Assembly: GCA_030562195.1 (NCBI GenBank)
Contig: JAUJPP010000005.1
Coordinates: 15,921,106 to 15,985,105 of the forward strand
DNA from: Nipponacmea schrenckii
Taxonomy: Eukaryota > Mollusca > Gastropoda > Lottiidae
Direction: 5' to 3'
DNA: 64,000 nucleotides
The notes below the pieces were generated by a model, which did no database searches, was not told the DNA's origin, and saw only the letters and a list, made by a program, of their open reading frames with translations. The position numbers and the translations under genes are program-made. Positions 45,852 through 56,224 of this stretch are shown piece after piece (positions within the stretch are counted from its first letter, which is position 1; each line of letters begins with the position of its first letter).

Positions 45852-46260
45852 TGCATCCTCATATGGGCTTGGAGCGGTTTTGATGCAGAGGAAGTCGTTC
45901 TTAACAAAGACACGTAGAGATTGGAAACCTGTCGCATACGCTTCAGGGTCGATGAACCTGACTGAGCAAAGATACGCTCAAGTTGAAAAGGAAGGTCTAG
46001 TTGTTACATGGGCATGTGAACATTTTGCTGAATTTCTTGTAGGAAAAGAATTCCAGATAAAAAACCAATCACAAACCGCTAGTATCACTCCTTAGATCAA
46101 AGCCTATATCAGAGCTACTTCCTCGTATACAAAGATTTCGTATGCGCCTCATGAGATTTGACTACGCAATTTACCAAGTTCCTGGAAAAGAACTCTTCAC
46201 CTCCGATATACTCTCAAAAGCACCTGTGTCATCCGAATTAACCCAGGAGAGGAAAATGTA
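45852..46260 (+). pseudogene. Ty3/Gypsy RNase H fragment
   Basis: Reads ILASSYGLGAVLMQRK, then DWKPVAYASGSMNLTEQRYAQ, EGLVVTWACEHFAEFL, and after a shift at 46,090 LPRIQRFRMRLMRFDYAIYQ and GKELFTSDILSKAP. This is the RNase H and its C-terminal tether in Gypsy pol (usual form DASS-GLGAVLLQ, YASRSLT--E-RYAQIEKE). The catalytic first Asp is Ala-Ser here. Reverse transcriptase and protease are missing upstream, where the pearl-like element begins. Confidence 0.8.
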
Positions 46261-46309
46261 ATAAATTGTGTCGAATTTTACGTGAATTTGGTTATGGATG
46301 AAATTAAAG

Positions 46310-46929
46310 CTTCTGAGTCACATTAAAGTCGAAATTGCGAGGCACGGTATTCCAGAAACTGTTTTGTCTGACAATGGTCTGCAATACTCTTGCTTTGAAT
46401 TTAGAGAATAGTCTATGGATTTATTCATGAGACCAGCTCGCCACATTTTCCTTCGGGCAATGGAAGACTCATAAGTGGCTCAAAAGACCCTTATTTAGCA
46501 ATGCTTGCGTACAGGACAACTCCACTTCAAAATGGTTACAGTCCTGCTGAACTGATAGGAAGAAAGTTGCGGAATACATTACCTCAAAATCCTAATACTA
46601 GAACTCATCGTGTATCGGCTCAACCGACTCTAAACCCAAGTGACACTGTGTGGATCAAAACTGTTGAATACGGTGGAACTGTCCTAAAACAACAATTAAA
46701 TCCTCGTTCTTATCAGCTAGAGATACCTATAGGAACATTGCGTAGAAATCGTCGACATTTAATTGCTGCTCCTGAATCGATACTTAGTCAACCATCACTT
46801 ATGGACATGTCATCTGAGCCACAACCCCAGAACAACCAGAGACTCATTACATATGTATTAAAAGGACAGATTTTTTTTCCTGTGATCAATTTAAACCACT
46901 GCGACCCTTGTGGGTTCCTTGAAATGTAA
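46310..46929 (+). pseudogene. Ty3/Gypsy integrase fragment
   Basis: IARHGIPETVLSDNGLQYS near 46,340 is the integrase core block with its second catalytic Asp (usual form F--HGIPE---SDNGPQ). After a deletion and shift comes the frame 46,501-46,929 with [25 protein letters not shown] (C-terminal part of the core), VWIKT and [11 protein letters not shown] of the C-terminal domain. Several breaks; dead. Confidence 0.8.
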
Positions 46930-47917
46930 AAATAAAATCATCTCGCGGGTAATTTCATGGATAACATGAATCAAGAAGGCTTATATTCATTTTTCAGATA
47001 AAAGTGGCGATTCTTCAATAAAAGCATCACGAAATCATCAGAAATGCCTTTTCTTAGATCTCTGAAAATTGCGTACAGACGGTAGAGATGTGCGTGAAGT
47101 AGTCAAATATCATGTATTTTCTAGTAACCTGCAGGTTATAATTTATGCTAAAAATAATGTTGTATATCTTAAATACAAGGTGTGAGATTGTACTCGTTTC
47201 AAACTGATTATTAAATGAATAATAGTGGTCAAAACGAAGAGGGCAGACTTGCTGACCATACATTACAATGGCGTTTGACTAAGGTCAAGGTCGAGTTTGC
47301 TACCCACGCAACATGGCGGCGAAAACCTGGGAATCGTTTATTTTTTTTGGAACAGTAGGCCGAATGATAAAAACCTTAAAAAGAGGGTGTTCATTATCAT
47401 GCTACAAAATCCAACGTATTAGGACTTTCAGAACATTTATAGGCCTATTGTATTCATTTTGATCTAGATTTAAAACTTTTTGCATAGTAGATCTTGGCCT
47501 AGGCCTATGAAAAGTTTTAAAGTGGCTATTTCTTAAATGATGAGGCTGTGCTTTAACTAAGACTATCAACTCATCATAACCTGTCTATGAAATAGCCGAG
47601 TAGGTAGAACAAGCTTGAAACGAATCGTTTTTGTTTTTAATTTGTGTCTGAGGGAAATGGACAACAAACTTGCATTCTATCAAAAGATCGCCAATTTTAA
47701 TAAAAAGATTGCTTTCAGTTCGGCATGACGTTACTATCAGTATCTATAGTCTGTATCAGATATGCTAACATAGTTTCAATCTACACAAAAGACCGATGGC
47801 GCTGTTGAAGAATTGTTGCAAAAGAAATTTGAAGAAACACTTGTGTATTTTGGGCTGTTCTACTTCCCTTAGGGGACATGTCTTGATTACACCAGTCACA
47901 AAAACAGGAAATACAGT
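46930..47917. other. Spacer, nothing recognised
   Basis: The Gypsy 3' LTR would be expected here, but I found no match to 35,451-35,712. Confidence 0.4.
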
Positions 47918-48236
47918 CAAAAGTATTTTTACAAAATCGAAACGAAAAATAAAAATTAGAAAGGAAAATTAAAAATTCAAAACTATTTTAACAAAGTCAA
48001 ATGTGTTTTTACATAGTCTAAATAAAAAATATAAATTATGAAGAAAAATTAAAAATTAAAAAATATTTTTACAAAGTCAAAAGTGTTTTTATAAAGCCGA
48101 AATGAAAAATAAAAATGAAAAAGAAAATTTGAAATTCAAAATCATTTATTACAAACTCAAAAGTGTTTTTATAAAGTCGAAATGAAAATCGAAAAGAAAA
48201 TGTAAAAATCAAAAGTATTTTTCTTAAAGTCAAAAT
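47918..48236 (+). repeat. 80-bp AT-rich minisatellite, four units
   Basis: Units start 'caaaagtgtttttataaagt' at 47,918, 47,998, 48,078 and 48,158, exactly 80 bp apart. Each unit contains two similar ~40-bp halves. Confidence 0.85.
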
Positions 48237-48512
48237 TCAAAATGCATGTTGTATTTGAGCCTCCGTACGCAAGCATTAAATTGCATTTTAAATCCACTTT
48301 CATTAACAGCCAGACTAATTGTCTTACTAATTGTTTTAAACCATATAATATGTGTAACTTTTGACAAGAGCGTGGTCTTCATATTGGCCACTTGACTGTT
48401 TATCATGCGGTAAATAAACAGACTCAAATTTGCCATCTTATTTCAAACTTTGACATGTTTGGATTATCTGAAAATGACTTCAATTCGTTTGTACAAACTT
48501 AATATTTCATTA
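48237..48512. other. Spacer, nothing recognised
   Basis: A 68-codon minus-strand frame has no recognisable motif. Confidence 0.35.
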
Positions 48513-48788
48513 CTCCAGGTTTTCACTTGCCATTTCGAAAACAATATGTGTAATAAAAGTTCAGCTTTTTGTTAAGGGACATTTAAATTGTAAAAGACGG
48601 GAAGATTTAGAATAGATATGGAGGCCATTTTTATTGAAATAAATCTTTCTAAACATGAACCCTTACCAACATGTTGCATTTATAGGCACCCGAATTCTAA
48701 GTGCTAGTTAGAATTATTTGCGTAAATGACTGAAAAGGTGTGGAACGAAAATAAAGAAATGCTTGTGTGATATTAATATGGATGAAAA
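48513..48788 (+). pseudogene. CR1-like LINE A-family endonuclease fragment
   Basis: Corresponds in reverse to 41,420-41,150 of LINE A: 'ctccaggttttcacttgcca', 'catttataggcacccgaatt' and 'actgaaaaggt-tggaacga' are all present. A second copy of the same LINE family on the other strand, truncated at both ends and adjoining an R repeat. Confidence 0.75.
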
Positions 48789-48789
48789 T

Positions 48790-49104
48790 TCATATTGCAT
48801 ATCTTTTTTCCATATTTCACATGGAAAATTGTAATAATTTACTGTCTATGTTTTTCCTTAGATCGAAATAAGGGATAGTTCGATTTGTGTTATTTTGATG
48901 TATATAGAATCTATAACCGATTGCCGAAATATATATGGAAAGTGATTTGTGAATTTTGATTTTGATTAAAAAATTATAAAAACTGTGAAGGGTCAGATAC
49001 TGCGACGTTAGCCTTTGGCGACCTTTTGACCTGTAAATATGTGATAGCTCTCGAGAAGATCTATCCAATGATATAGTAAGCTTTATTGTAAGTTATAACA
49101 TACG
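48790..49104 (+). repeat. R-family repeat, left half of the transposon target
   Basis: Collinear with 26,290-26,613 ('ttgtgaattttgattttgat', 'gatagctctcgagaagatct'). It resumes at 56,862 after the inserted 7.7-kb element. Confidence 0.75.
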
Positions 49105-49110
49105 GATTTA
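49105..49110 (+). repeat. Target site duplication, left (GATTTA)
   Basis: GATTTA immediately before the terminal TACGAAAG. The identical 6-mer follows the right end at 56,856-56,861. Confidence 0.85.
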
Positions 49111-49275
49111 TACGAAAGACGGGTCGGGCCTTCCGACTTCCGAATTCCAAGTTTAATTTGCTTCTGACTTCCGACTTCCAAGTTTATTTGCTTCCGACTT
49201 CCGACTTCCAAGTTTTTTTTTTGCCTCCTTCTTCCAACTTCCACGTTTTTTCATGCTCCCGACTTCCGAGTTATT
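49111..49275 (+). repeat. Left terminal inverted repeat with CTTCCGACTTCC subrepeats
   Basis: Terminal TACGAAAGACGGGTCGGGCC, then about six degenerate units of CTTCCGACTTCCAAGTTT-ATTTG, 23-35 bp each. Such subterminal arrays are typical transposase binding sites. Confidence 0.85.
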
Positions 49276-50984
49276 GCCCTTTCGCGTATAAAAAGCCTAA
49301 ACAATGGACGCTTTTTGGTGAATTTGTTTGGTGTTGAAAGGGGAGCAGAGTTATCATATGCATGTAGACAAGAAAAGGTAGACTTAATTTTTAAACTTAG
49401 GTATCTGAATCCTGACTAAAACTAATGAAATAACGAAGTTTTTTTAATCCTGCAATTGCAAATGTTTTCGGCTGGGGCTATTTACCACTGCATGGCATAT
49501 AGTCCTGAACCATTCATAAGGCGTAAATGTTTTGCAAATTAATAAAGGTTAGTGTTATTTGATTCCTTGACGTCAACACAATATACGCACATTTTCATTA
49601 AATTTTTATTCTAAATATGTGAGCCCTAAACAATTTGTGAATATTTCTGTTAAGGATGTTGTAAATTTCCATCGATCGGATAGTTACGCCGTTACGCCGC
49701 CCAGTTTGTTTGAGGAAGGAAAATAACTAAAAACCTGATATCTTTCCAGTGAAATATCTTACACGCATTTCGAAACTCATAACGTAGGCCTACACTATTT
49801 TAGACGTATTAATATTTCCTTTATTGTCCCGAACATAACGCTATGGAAATTATAAATATGTCTGGCAATATGTCGAATTTCATTACAATCAACTGAATGG
49901 TTACCATATTACTTTATAGTTTCATTGGGCAAGGGATATAATTCCAAATACATTTAGTGAAAATGCGTGGCAGATTATCACTCGAATTATCTGAAACTCA
50001 GGCTACAACGAAAATAGTAGAACGTACGTATGTGAAATACTTCAAAATGCGTGGCATATATTCAAAAGTTCGAATTCTTTGTAACAAATTTTCGTGTGCT
50101 TATCAGCTATATACAATTTCGAACAATTCCTGTCATGAAATTATGAGTTACCTGTCTTGCCCAAACAAACTATGTGGTACGCCTTGTGACATTGATATTC
50201 AGTCGATTCAAATGAAATTTGACAGCATTTTCATTCGTTATCTGACCGTGGTAAATAGACACTATCCTTGGATATTAACATACACACTTAACTAGGTTAC
50301 ATTAGGCATTTTAGTATGTCATGGGCCCCTACCCCGCTATTTTGGGTGATTCGAAACTGAGCATGGTTTAGTCGAAGGTGTGTTTTATCATTTTACCACA
50401 CTTTCAAAATCACCGTGATCACTGGAAGTAAAATAATGTCCGACAAATAGAAAACAATGGCAGTGTCTATTTACCACATATACTAGAATTATTTCTTCTA
50501 GTGACTCCATACTTATAGCCATTAATCTAGACCAGCGTTACATAAATGCTAATAATGATAATTCATGCTGATTTTATAGTGCCCAGATAACACCCCCTAC
50601 CACAACCTTTTGAATCGCTTTTCAAATCCTTTCTTATTTATGACAGAAAAAAAAGAGTACAGGAGCTAATTACCAAACTGAAGGACAGACATAAAGACAA
50701 GTAGCAGTGCTAAAGTTATTAAGGTGAATATTAGGCAGGAGTGAAACAATTAAACCTTATCCTGCAGAGGTTATTCCCAATAGATTTTTTCTCAAAGTTC
50801 CAAAATTTTACCCCTGACAATCGGTAGAGTCCTTATCAGTTTGCTTATTACAGCATATGGTTTCAAGATTTTTCAGTACTGGTAGTACTATACATGGTTT
50901 GTTTCGAGGACTTGGGGGTGGGGTAAGTTTGTCGGGGAGAGGGTATTATGCACCTTTCCAGATGTTAATTCTGTTTGTTATACG
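49276..50984. other. Left interior of the transposon, no assigned gene
   Basis: A TATAAAAAG at 49,287 just inside the left repeat could be a promoter for a rightward gene. A 112-codon plus frame at 49,957-50,295 is Cys-rich (SCHEIMSYLSCPNKLCGTPCD) with no family I recognise; it may be an exon or chance. 'aatgcgtggca' occurs twice at the start of this frame. Confidence 0.3.
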
Positions 50985-52140
50985 CCCACATTATAATGTG
51001 GTCGTATATTGTTGTCACCCCTGTCCGCCCGTCCGCCCGTCCGTCCGTCCGTCCGTCCACAATTGCTTGTGAACGCAATAAAGGCTACAGTTTTTGTCGG
51101 ATTTGAATGAAACTTGCTGTGATCATTTATATTGATGAGATCTCGGACAAGTTCGAAATTGGCAATTTTTCGATGAACGGTTTTTGAGTTATTGCACTTG
51201 ACTTAGTAAAAACGCGTCAAAATTGGCTTGTGAACACGATAGAGACCACAGTTTTCATCGGATTTAAATGAAACTTTCTATGATCATTTATGTTGATGAG
51301 ATCTCGGACAAGTTCGAAATTGGCGATTTTCCGGTGAACGGTTTTTGAGTTACTGCACTTGACTTAGTAAAAACGCGTCAAAATTGGCTTGTGAACACGA
51401 TAGAGACCACAGTTTTCATCGGATTTAAATGAAACTTTCTATGATCATTTATGTTGATGAGATCTCGGACAAGTTCGAAATTGGCGATTTTCCGGTGAAC
51501 GGTTTTTGAGTTACTGCACTTGACTTAGTAAAAACGCGTCAAAATTGGCTTGTGAACACGATAGAGACCACAGTTTTCATCGGATTTAAATGAAACTTTC
51601 TATGATCATTTATGTTGATGAGATCTCGGACAAGTTCGAAATTGGCGGTTTTCCGATGAACGGTTTTGAGTTATTGCACTTGACTTTGCCAAAAAGCGTC
51701 AAAATTGACTTGTGAAAGCGATAGAGACTACAGTTTTCATCAGATTTGAATGAAACTTGCTGTGATCATTTATATTGATGAGATCTTGGACAAGTTTGAT
51801 CGTGACGATTTTTGGGTGAACGTTTTTTGAGTTATTGGCCTTGACTAAGTCAAATTGCGTCGAAATAGACTTGTGAACACGATAGAGACAACAGTTTTCA
51901 TCTGATTGGAATGAAATTTGGTGTGATCATTGAAGTTGATGTCATCCTGGTCAATTTCGAAATTTTGAGTTATTGCACTTGACTTAGTCAAAACGCGGCT
52001 TGTGATTGCGATAGACAATACAGTTTTCATCTGATTTTAATGAAATTTGGTGTGAACATTTATATTGACAAGAACTTGGATTAGACCTAAATAACCTAAG
52101 ATTTTTTGCCTGTGTTAAAGTGGGCGTATCTTGCTAGGTA
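50985..52140 (+). mobile_element. Pearl-like element nested in the transposon
   Basis: Left end TACGCCCACATTATAATGTG with hairpin, TTGTTGTCACCCCTGTCCGC and (CCGT)n at 51,025-51,058. About six core units follow with 160-161-bp spacing ('gactta' at 51,200, 51,361, 51,522 and the matching point at 51,682), three of them almost identical. Right end GTGGGCGTATCTTGCTAGGT. Non-coding; the long frame over the microsatellite is not a gene. Confidence 0.82.
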
Positions 52141-52410
52141 ACCACTTGTTTTTATTGGAGTCAACATGTCGTGTATTTTATAATTTGTGATGAGCTATAA
52201 TTCAAATGATAAACATTCATTTTCTGGACAGAACCTTTAACGTTCGCATGTGCAAACCCTTTAGATTTTGACTTCAGATTTTGATTTAAAAAAAAAGAAA
52301 TGAAAGACATTCAAATTCAATAGAAAATAATCGCATTTTCATTTCATTGGGCCTTTTTAATTTTATGCATTTCTATTTTTTGTGTTTTTTGTGTAACTTT
52401 TTGTTATATA

Positions 52411-53155
52411 GGAAAAAACCTACCAGGGGCATAAAGGATCAAAATCAAAGGAAAATTCAGGTCTGTTGGCTCAACTCAAAAGATGGTATGACCTACACAC
52501 AGGTTCGTCTCAAAGACGGCGGTGGAACCCGTGATTTACTTCTTGACTTGGGAGAAGTAACACAAGATATTTAATTAAGAAAGATGTGTTCGATTTTTAT
52601 CCAAGAATATGTATACAAGTAAAAAAGGTAATTTTAAAGGAACCTCTATTACCGACTTCAAAGACATAAACAATAAACAGTGCTCATTACAGCAATACAT
52701 GCAATCACATGGTTTATATAACTCAAAGTGCAGAAGGTACTTAATGACCTCTCCTGTTGACCTAGTGTCTACGGGTGTATCTCATAATACAGATGAAGCA
52801 ACTGACCAGACATATCAATGTATCCAAACCCCACATCAAAATGATACTAACGCCAGTGTAGTTCCGACTGGCGTATGCGTACATCAATCAAAAAAACAAA
52901 AGATTTTGAAGATAACACAACACAAAAGGTGATGGTGATCGAAAATCCAAAGGACTGCTCAGCCTCCACATTATTCAGTCTCAATCCTGAATTAGTATCT
53001 ATTGGCCTAAATGAACAATCTCCATTCACATCATTCAGTGCCGACCCAAACTACGCATCTAACTATGCACCCGTTGACCTAAGTGGATGTCCACAGTCCT
53101 TCAACCTAAATTCAGTGTACAAGCATAGCAACCCAACAGAATATCCTCACTAATC
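52411..53155 (+). pseudogene. GGGTR-domain gene (HECT/G2E3-like N-terminal region), broken
   Basis: A pyrimidine-rich tract ending ATATAG at 52,411 looks like a splice acceptor. The following frame reads RKIQVCWLNSKDG, then VRLKDGGGTRDLLLDLGEVT, a stop at 52,572, then (shifted) KKGNFKGTSITDFKD and LQQYMQSHGLYNSKCRRYLM. The order 'W-h---VR---GGGTR', 'DI----LFFP', 'F-G--I-DF', 'Y----G---SK-R-YLM' resembles an N-terminal domain of uncharacterised HECT/G2E3-like proteins common in cnidarians, fish and molluscs (from memory). A Ser/Asn/Pro-rich linker follows. At least three shifts, one at an A7 run near 52,890. No HECT domain is visible downstream. Confidence 0.45.
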
Positions 53156-53708
53156 GGTCCAAATCCAAACCAAAGGCATCGTCACCCAACTGATTATCCG
53201 CCGTCTACCTCTAACAGTACAAATATGAAGTAACGCATACTATGAATTTACCACATCCGCAGACTTTCCTGAACGAAAAGATTAGAATGACGTCTGTTAA
53301 GACTATTGGCGCAGCCAATCGGATATGTGGTCTTTGGGGTGCACTTTGTTGGAACTCTTTACAGAAAAGGAATGTTGGGAAGACTTGGAGGGCCTTGATA
53401 TTGATCTCATAGCATTCATTAAAAAGAACACATCTCGCTACATCAGCTCCAATCCAGTGGCAGACTGGAGTTAAGAAATGTTTTAAATACAGTCCCTTAA
53501 AAAGACTTATAAAGAACTTTTATTTACTGTTCAATGTCAATAATCATGTATTTGAAAAGGGTACACTACGTGAAGCATAGTTCCTTATACATATCAATGA
53601 TTGTTCTGCAACCTACGGTGGTCCGTATACGACATCATTTATTTTTTTAATATTGGATTAAAAAATTGAAATATTATTAAAAAACAGGAATATAACTTTA
53701 AAACTTGT
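53156..53708. other. Transposon interior, degraded
   Basis: May hold more of the GGGTR gene (a short frame with FIKKNTSRYISSNPVADWS near 53,430-53,475), but nothing certain. Confidence 0.3.
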
Positions 53709-54150
53709 ATTTTCACCCGGGTGAAAATTAATTTTTACCAAGATGATAATTCAATAATATTTAATTAAAAACTTGAATTTCACCTGGGTGAAAATCAATA
53801 TTCACCCAGGTGATAATTCTAGAATTTTGAATGAAAAACTTAAATTTTCACCCGGTTAAAAATTAATTTTCACCCAGGTGATAATTGTAGAATTTTGAAT
53901 AAAAAAAATATTTATACTAGTCACTCACTTGCTAACGACATTTCACTTGAAAATACAAAATTTAACTCAAGCTTTCTAGAATAATCACCTGGGTGAAAAT
54001 AAAAGTTTTTAAATAAATATTATTGAATTATCACCTGGGTGAAAATTAATTTTCACCTGGGTGGGGATATAATATTCAATATTCTAGAATTATCACCTGG
54101 GTGAAAATTCAATTTTTCAATTGAATATAATTGAATTAATGCCTGGGTGA
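53709..54150. repeat. Array of CACC(T/C)GGGTG palindromes
   Basis: About ten copies of the 10-bp motif CACCTGGGTG or its variants at 53,714, 53,781, 53,803, 53,849, 53,871, 53,986, 54,032, 54,054, 54,094 and 54,140, all embedded in A/T sequence. The first is the core of a perfect 20-bp palindrome, ATTTTCACCCGGGTGAAAAT (53,709-53,728). Motifs come in pairs 22 bp apart, pairs recur every 67-68 bp in the left half, and the right half is an inverted version of the left. It lies between the converging 3' ends of the two transposon genes. CACCTG/CAGGTG is also the E-box bound by Snail/ZEB-type factors; relevance unknown. Confidence 0.9.
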
Positions 54151-54333
54151 AAATTATATTACATTTTTTTTTTAATTATATCCCATTTTTTTAATTCAAA
54201 GTTAAAAAAATAAATGATAACGTATACAGATGTTTCATAGGTCTTGATGGTTTAAATACATTCGAACTATTTTACAAATGCATTATGAAGTGCTTTAATG
54301 ATACAGTTTTAAAACACGGTTATGATTTCCGAC

Positions 54334-54385
54334 AGCTGCCAGCGGGCGTATGTTACCTTGCAAGTAAAGCTATATTTTTTTTCAT
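54334..54385 (+). mobile_element. Solo right end of a pearl-like element
   Basis: GCTGCCAGCGGGCGTATGTTACCTTGCAAG without core or left end. A remnant inside the transposon. Confidence 0.5.
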
Positions 54386-54484
54386 TTTAACGAATCTTAT
54401 AATTCACCAAAAGAACAATATCGCTTCTTGAATTTTCCATTTATTTCTTTTACACGTCCATTGTTTTTGATATGTATGTACAGG

Positions 54485-54627
54485 GGTTTTCTAAACTTTG
54501 TATGTGTATCGGGGACACAGACAACATCCCAATTTTCATTCAGACGTGTGTGGTTCTTGCAACTCCACTAAAACTAACGTCGACACATACAAATACTAGA
54601 TGAACATACAAACTTGAGAAAACCTAT
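54485..54627. repeat. Weak fold-back repeat
   Basis: 'ggttttctaaactttgtatgt' at 54,485 and its near reverse complement 'acatacaaacttgagaaaacc' ending near 54,625. Arms about 21 bp with two mismatches. Confidence 0.45.
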
Positions 54628-54817
54628 TTACAATTCCTTTAATGATGTTTAAATTATTTTCATGTTGCTTTACCCTCGAGGTTCCCGAGTTATATACTTT
54701 TCATTTGTTACTATTTCACAATTTAAGAAAAACATGTTGTTTATTGTGTTTCTTTTTTAAATAAAAGTTTGGAACTATACTTTTACTGATTTTAATGTCT
54801 TATATATCCCTAGTCCG

Positions 54818-54910
54818 AAACATACTGACCCTATTCAAGCCTCTGATAGCTATTTTACAGTGTTCAGCTGCAAAATAGCTTTCAGAGGCTGGAACGAGGT
54901 CAACATGTTT
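54818..54910 (-). other. Long hairpin downstream of the integrase gene
   Basis: Arms of 43 bp (54,818-54,860 and 54,868-54,910) around a 7-base loop; AGCCTCTGA-AGCTATTTT is the best-paired part, with eight imperfect positions in all. It starts 57 bp beyond the integrase stop codon on the same strand, so it would lie in the transcript's 3' end. It could be a microRNA-like precursor, a transcript stabiliser or a small MITE. Confidence 0.65.
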
Positions 54911-54966
54911 TGGAATAATTTATCCCAGGTATAGTTAATACTTATTAATCACTAGTATTCCTTTAT

Positions 54967-56218
54967 TTAACGCATTATTTCTACATAAAGTAAGACAGCC
55001 TGGTCAGTATTTCTTTGGAAAGATACTTTTGGTAGTAATAATTTGACCAGTTCAAGAAAGTCACCAGATCCTCCAAACCGATCGTATTGTGCACATTCGT
55101 CTAGACAGGCTACTGTGTCTTCTATGTCAACTTGTACACCATAATTAATGGTACCATTTACTTCTGGGTTGTAACATAAAATCGGGATTTCCACTTTCAC
55201 CATAAGCATTCTTTTTAGTTTGTATTACATGTAAGCTCCACTGAGTAGCAAGCGTATGTATATCAGCTTGCAATAAATGCATAAAACAGAACTGTAGACA
55301 GGTTGTGTGTAAGAAATGATCCTCCTGCATAATTCCAGAATCCCGCATGTCTTTGAAGAAGGCAATCCACCAGTCTGTCCCTTGTTTCCTCAAGATCGAC
55401 CACCAGACCTCAATTCGTTGATTTGCTGTACCTTGGAGGAAACTGGTAATACCAGACAATGTATGGCCACAATTTCTCCTGAAAAACGGTTGTAGGCACT
55501 TTATTAGAGAGTTTTCTGGACCAGGGTCGCATCTAACAACCCTTGGAACATAACCTAATTCTTTCACACACGTTAAGTAGTAAGACGCTACTACTGCAGG
55601 GTCGTTGTTAGTGTAACTAACTTCAAGCCAGATGACTTTTCTACTGTAACCGTCTATAGCTCCACGTATAGCGAATCCGAAAGTTTTAAACTTATCATAT
55701 CCATCGATATGCCATATAAAGTTAGGACCAGGTGCCGAGTATTTTCTCCTAATTAAGCGATGAGCTTTTTTCCTTTGTATACCACAAGGATCCAACAGAC
55801 GAAGTATGTCAAGAATAGAATCTCTTTTAACAGTTAACCCGTGGATTCGGGTTATTTTTTGCCACATAGCTTTATATCCGAGAGAACTACCACTCCCATT
55901 TAATTCTCTCTCCACAGCTTGGATAACATCTTTCAAAGGACGTGCATCACAAATTTGTTCTCTACGTAGACCCAAACTCCTAAGTATCCGCTTCAGATGT
56001 CTCACAGTTAATTTCATGCCGTGTTTAAGAAAAAGCGTTGTCGAAATTTCTTGATATGAATAGCTCTTTGGAAAGTATACACTGATGAGCTCCTCTCTGG
56101 ATAGACTTTCTAGTCGGACAGGGTTATTACTTGGCAACGTCTCCATGAGTAAGTCTAGCGACTGTCTAGCACTATCTGGAAGGTATACAAAGACATTAAA
56201 CAATATTTTCCTTAACAT
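54967..56218 (-). CDS. Integrase-core DDE transposase, one C-terminal frameshift
   Basis: The main frame is 359 codons (56,224-55,145) and the first ATG is at 56,218. An N-terminal helix-turn-helix-like region (SYQEISTTLFLKHGMKLTVR, residues 55-75) is followed by an integrase (rve) core. Catalytic residues visible are D174 in WHIDGYDK, D233 in RCDPGPEN and E272 in QRIEVWW, a D-58-D-38-E spacing. The C-terminal part CLQFCFMHLLQ is conserved in the family as I know it. After SGNPDFML (about 55,170) a one-base shift moves the frame to 55,209-54,967, which supplies the remaining ~60 residues (NGTINYGVQVDIEDT, CAQYDRFGG). Otherwise open, so this is a recently active or recently broken transposase. 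It would cut and join the ends of the enclosing element. Confidence 0.85.
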
Positions 56219-56224
56219 GTTCAA

